The notes under the pieces were generated by a model. The model was not told where the DNA came from and searched no databases. It saw only the letters and a program-made list of their open reading frames with translations. From contig CBDFIO010000001.1 in the NCBI GenBank assembly GCA_965248155.1, forward strand, positions 1-64,000: DNA of 64,000 bases. The letters are read 5' to 3'. The position numbers and the translations under genes are program-made. This document shows positions 63,235 through 64,000 of this stretch, in pieces. The DNA comes from RFSX01 sp965248155 (GTDB taxonomy: Bacteria > Bacteroidota > Bacteroidia > Chitinophagales > Saprospiraceae). Positions within the stretch are counted from its first letter, which is position 1; the number at the start of each line of letters is the position of its first letter.

Positions 63235-64000
63235 ATGCGATTTACAGCAAAAGAAAAGATGGAACTGATTAGGCTGGTTGAGCAATCCGAATGGAGTGTT
63301 AGAAGAACTCTCAAGGAAATTGGTATTCACAAATCAACCTTTTACAACTGGTATAAGAAATACCATGTAGAAGGTATAACTGGATTAGAGGAAAAGAAAA
63401 GTACAAGGAAGCATTACTGGAACAAGATTCCTGATCGGATCAGGTCTGATATATTGAATCTGGCACTGGAAGTTTCAGAGCTTTCTTGTAGAGAATTGGC
63501 TTGCAGGTATACTGATGAGAATCAATACTTTATAAGCGAAAGCAGTGTTTACAGAATATTGAAATCTGCTGGACTGATAAACCCTCCTCATTATGATCTG
63601 ATATCTGCCGCAGATGAATTTAAAGACAAAACAACAACTGTCAATCAAATGTGGCAAACTGATTTTACTTATTTCAAAATCATTGGCTGGGGATGGTATT
63701 ACCTATCGACTATATTAGATGATTATTCTAGGTACATTATAAGTTGGGAGTTGTGCTCAACGATGAAAACCCTTGATGTAAAAAATACTTTGAATCAGGC
63801 ATTAAACCATCCAAATGTAAATTTGAATAAACCGCCTAAGTTATTATCTGATAATGGATCTTGTTATTTAAGTCAAGAGTTGAGCTCTTATTTGGATGAT
63901 TACAAAATTAAACATGTGAGAGGAAGACCTGGTCATCCTCAAACGCAAGGCAAGATTGAAAGGTATCACAGAACGATGAAAAATGTAATTAAACTGGATC
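63235..64000 (+). CDS. IS3-family OrfB, copy 2 (3'-truncated by window edge)
   Basis: Homologous to 29703-30686 and open to the window end. It carries WQTDFTYF, SDNGSCY and GKIERYHR. Around 63363-63381 (residues HVEGIT) it differs from copy 1 (RENGIV) in a cluster while flanks are nearly identical, which hints at a mosaic history. Confidence 0.85.
   Translation, partial: MRFTAKEKMELIRLVEQSEWSVRRTLKEIGIHKSTFYNWYKKYHVEGITGLEEKKSTRKHYWNKIPDRIRSDILNLALEVSELSCRELACRYTDENQYFISESSVYRILKSAGLINPPHYDLISAADEFKDKTTTVNQMWQTDFTYFKIIGWGWYYLSTILDDYSRYIISWELCSTMKTLDVKNTLNQALNHPNVNLNKPPKLLSDNGSCYLSQELSSYLDDYKIKHVRGRPGHPQTQGKIERYHRTMKNVIKLD

Larger units (their letters stand above)
61758..64000 (+). mobile_element. 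IS3-family insertion sequence (second type), copy 2, split by IS982 and by the window edge
   Basis: It begins TGTAAATCGTCAAA at 61758, same as copy 1 at 29263. After 49 bp it is interrupted by an IS982 element and resumes at 62837. Its OrfA has a nonsense codon. Sequence beyond 64000 is not available. Confidence 0.85.

Overview
The window reads as a low-GC Bacteroidota chromosome, probably near Saprospiraceae. The signs are promoters of the Bacteroidota type (TTTG about 19-20 bp ahead of TAnnTTTG), a TonB receptor with a carboxypeptidase-like plug extension, DUF1573 and DUF983 proteins, and Rhs ends of the MNNNPIS/DPEGD type. Identification is by pattern recognition only; no search was run.

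Layout. (1) 1-14.2 kb is accessory DNA. A module of a CHC2/Toprim/P-loop primase-helicase and two overlapping tyrosine recombinases occurs twice (1-4317, cut by the window edge, and 7847-12163), apparently base-identical. Each copy is followed by a GC-rich, hairpin-rich non-coding stretch and then a displaced Rhs tip. Tip 1 carries a papain-like cysteine peptidase domain and two exported candidate immunity proteins. Tip 2 joins the Rhs end to a phage tape-measure-like tail and is frameshifted. An XRE repressor diverges from the complete primase gene across a shared operator. (2) 14.4-27.6 kb is mainly a low-oxygen/stasis locus: a FixL-like haem-PAS kinase, a frameshifted response regulator-Crp fusion, CBS pairs, tandem universal stress proteins, an SLC12-type transporter, thioredoxin and a candidate small RNA. 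(3) 27.6-33 kb holds two IS3-family elements, one of which has truncated an S9 peptidase gene. (4) 33-52.3 kb is mostly housekeeping (HtrA, dapF, lepA, rpe, rmuC, TonB receptor, MoxR/VWA pair split by an IS1595 element). (5) 52.4-59.9 kb returns to stress genes (short HPF-like protein, universal stress protein, baeRF-like protein) and a sulfur/persulfide cluster with its own Crp-family regulator. (6) 59.9-64 kb is insertion-sequence debris: a 7-bp tandem repeat, a second IS407-like copy, a truncated beta-lactamase-family gene, and a second IS3-family element with an IS982 element nested inside it.

How the parts work together. Six separate places carry FNR-type dyads TGAT-N4-ATCA, and in four of them the dyad centre lies about 42 bp ahead of the predicted transcription start. 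They sit before the small membrane protein, the CBS-USP operon, the 25 kb CBS-thioredoxin cluster, the candidate sRNA, the HPF-USP operon and the baeRF-like gene, which suggests one compact regulon of the FixL/REC-Crp pair. A different dyad, GTAAC-N4-GTTAC, with the same spacing precedes the YeeE-like genes and the persulfide dioxygenase gene beside the second Crp-family regulator. The recombinase modules beside alternative Rhs tips look like a mobile or tip-exchanging system.
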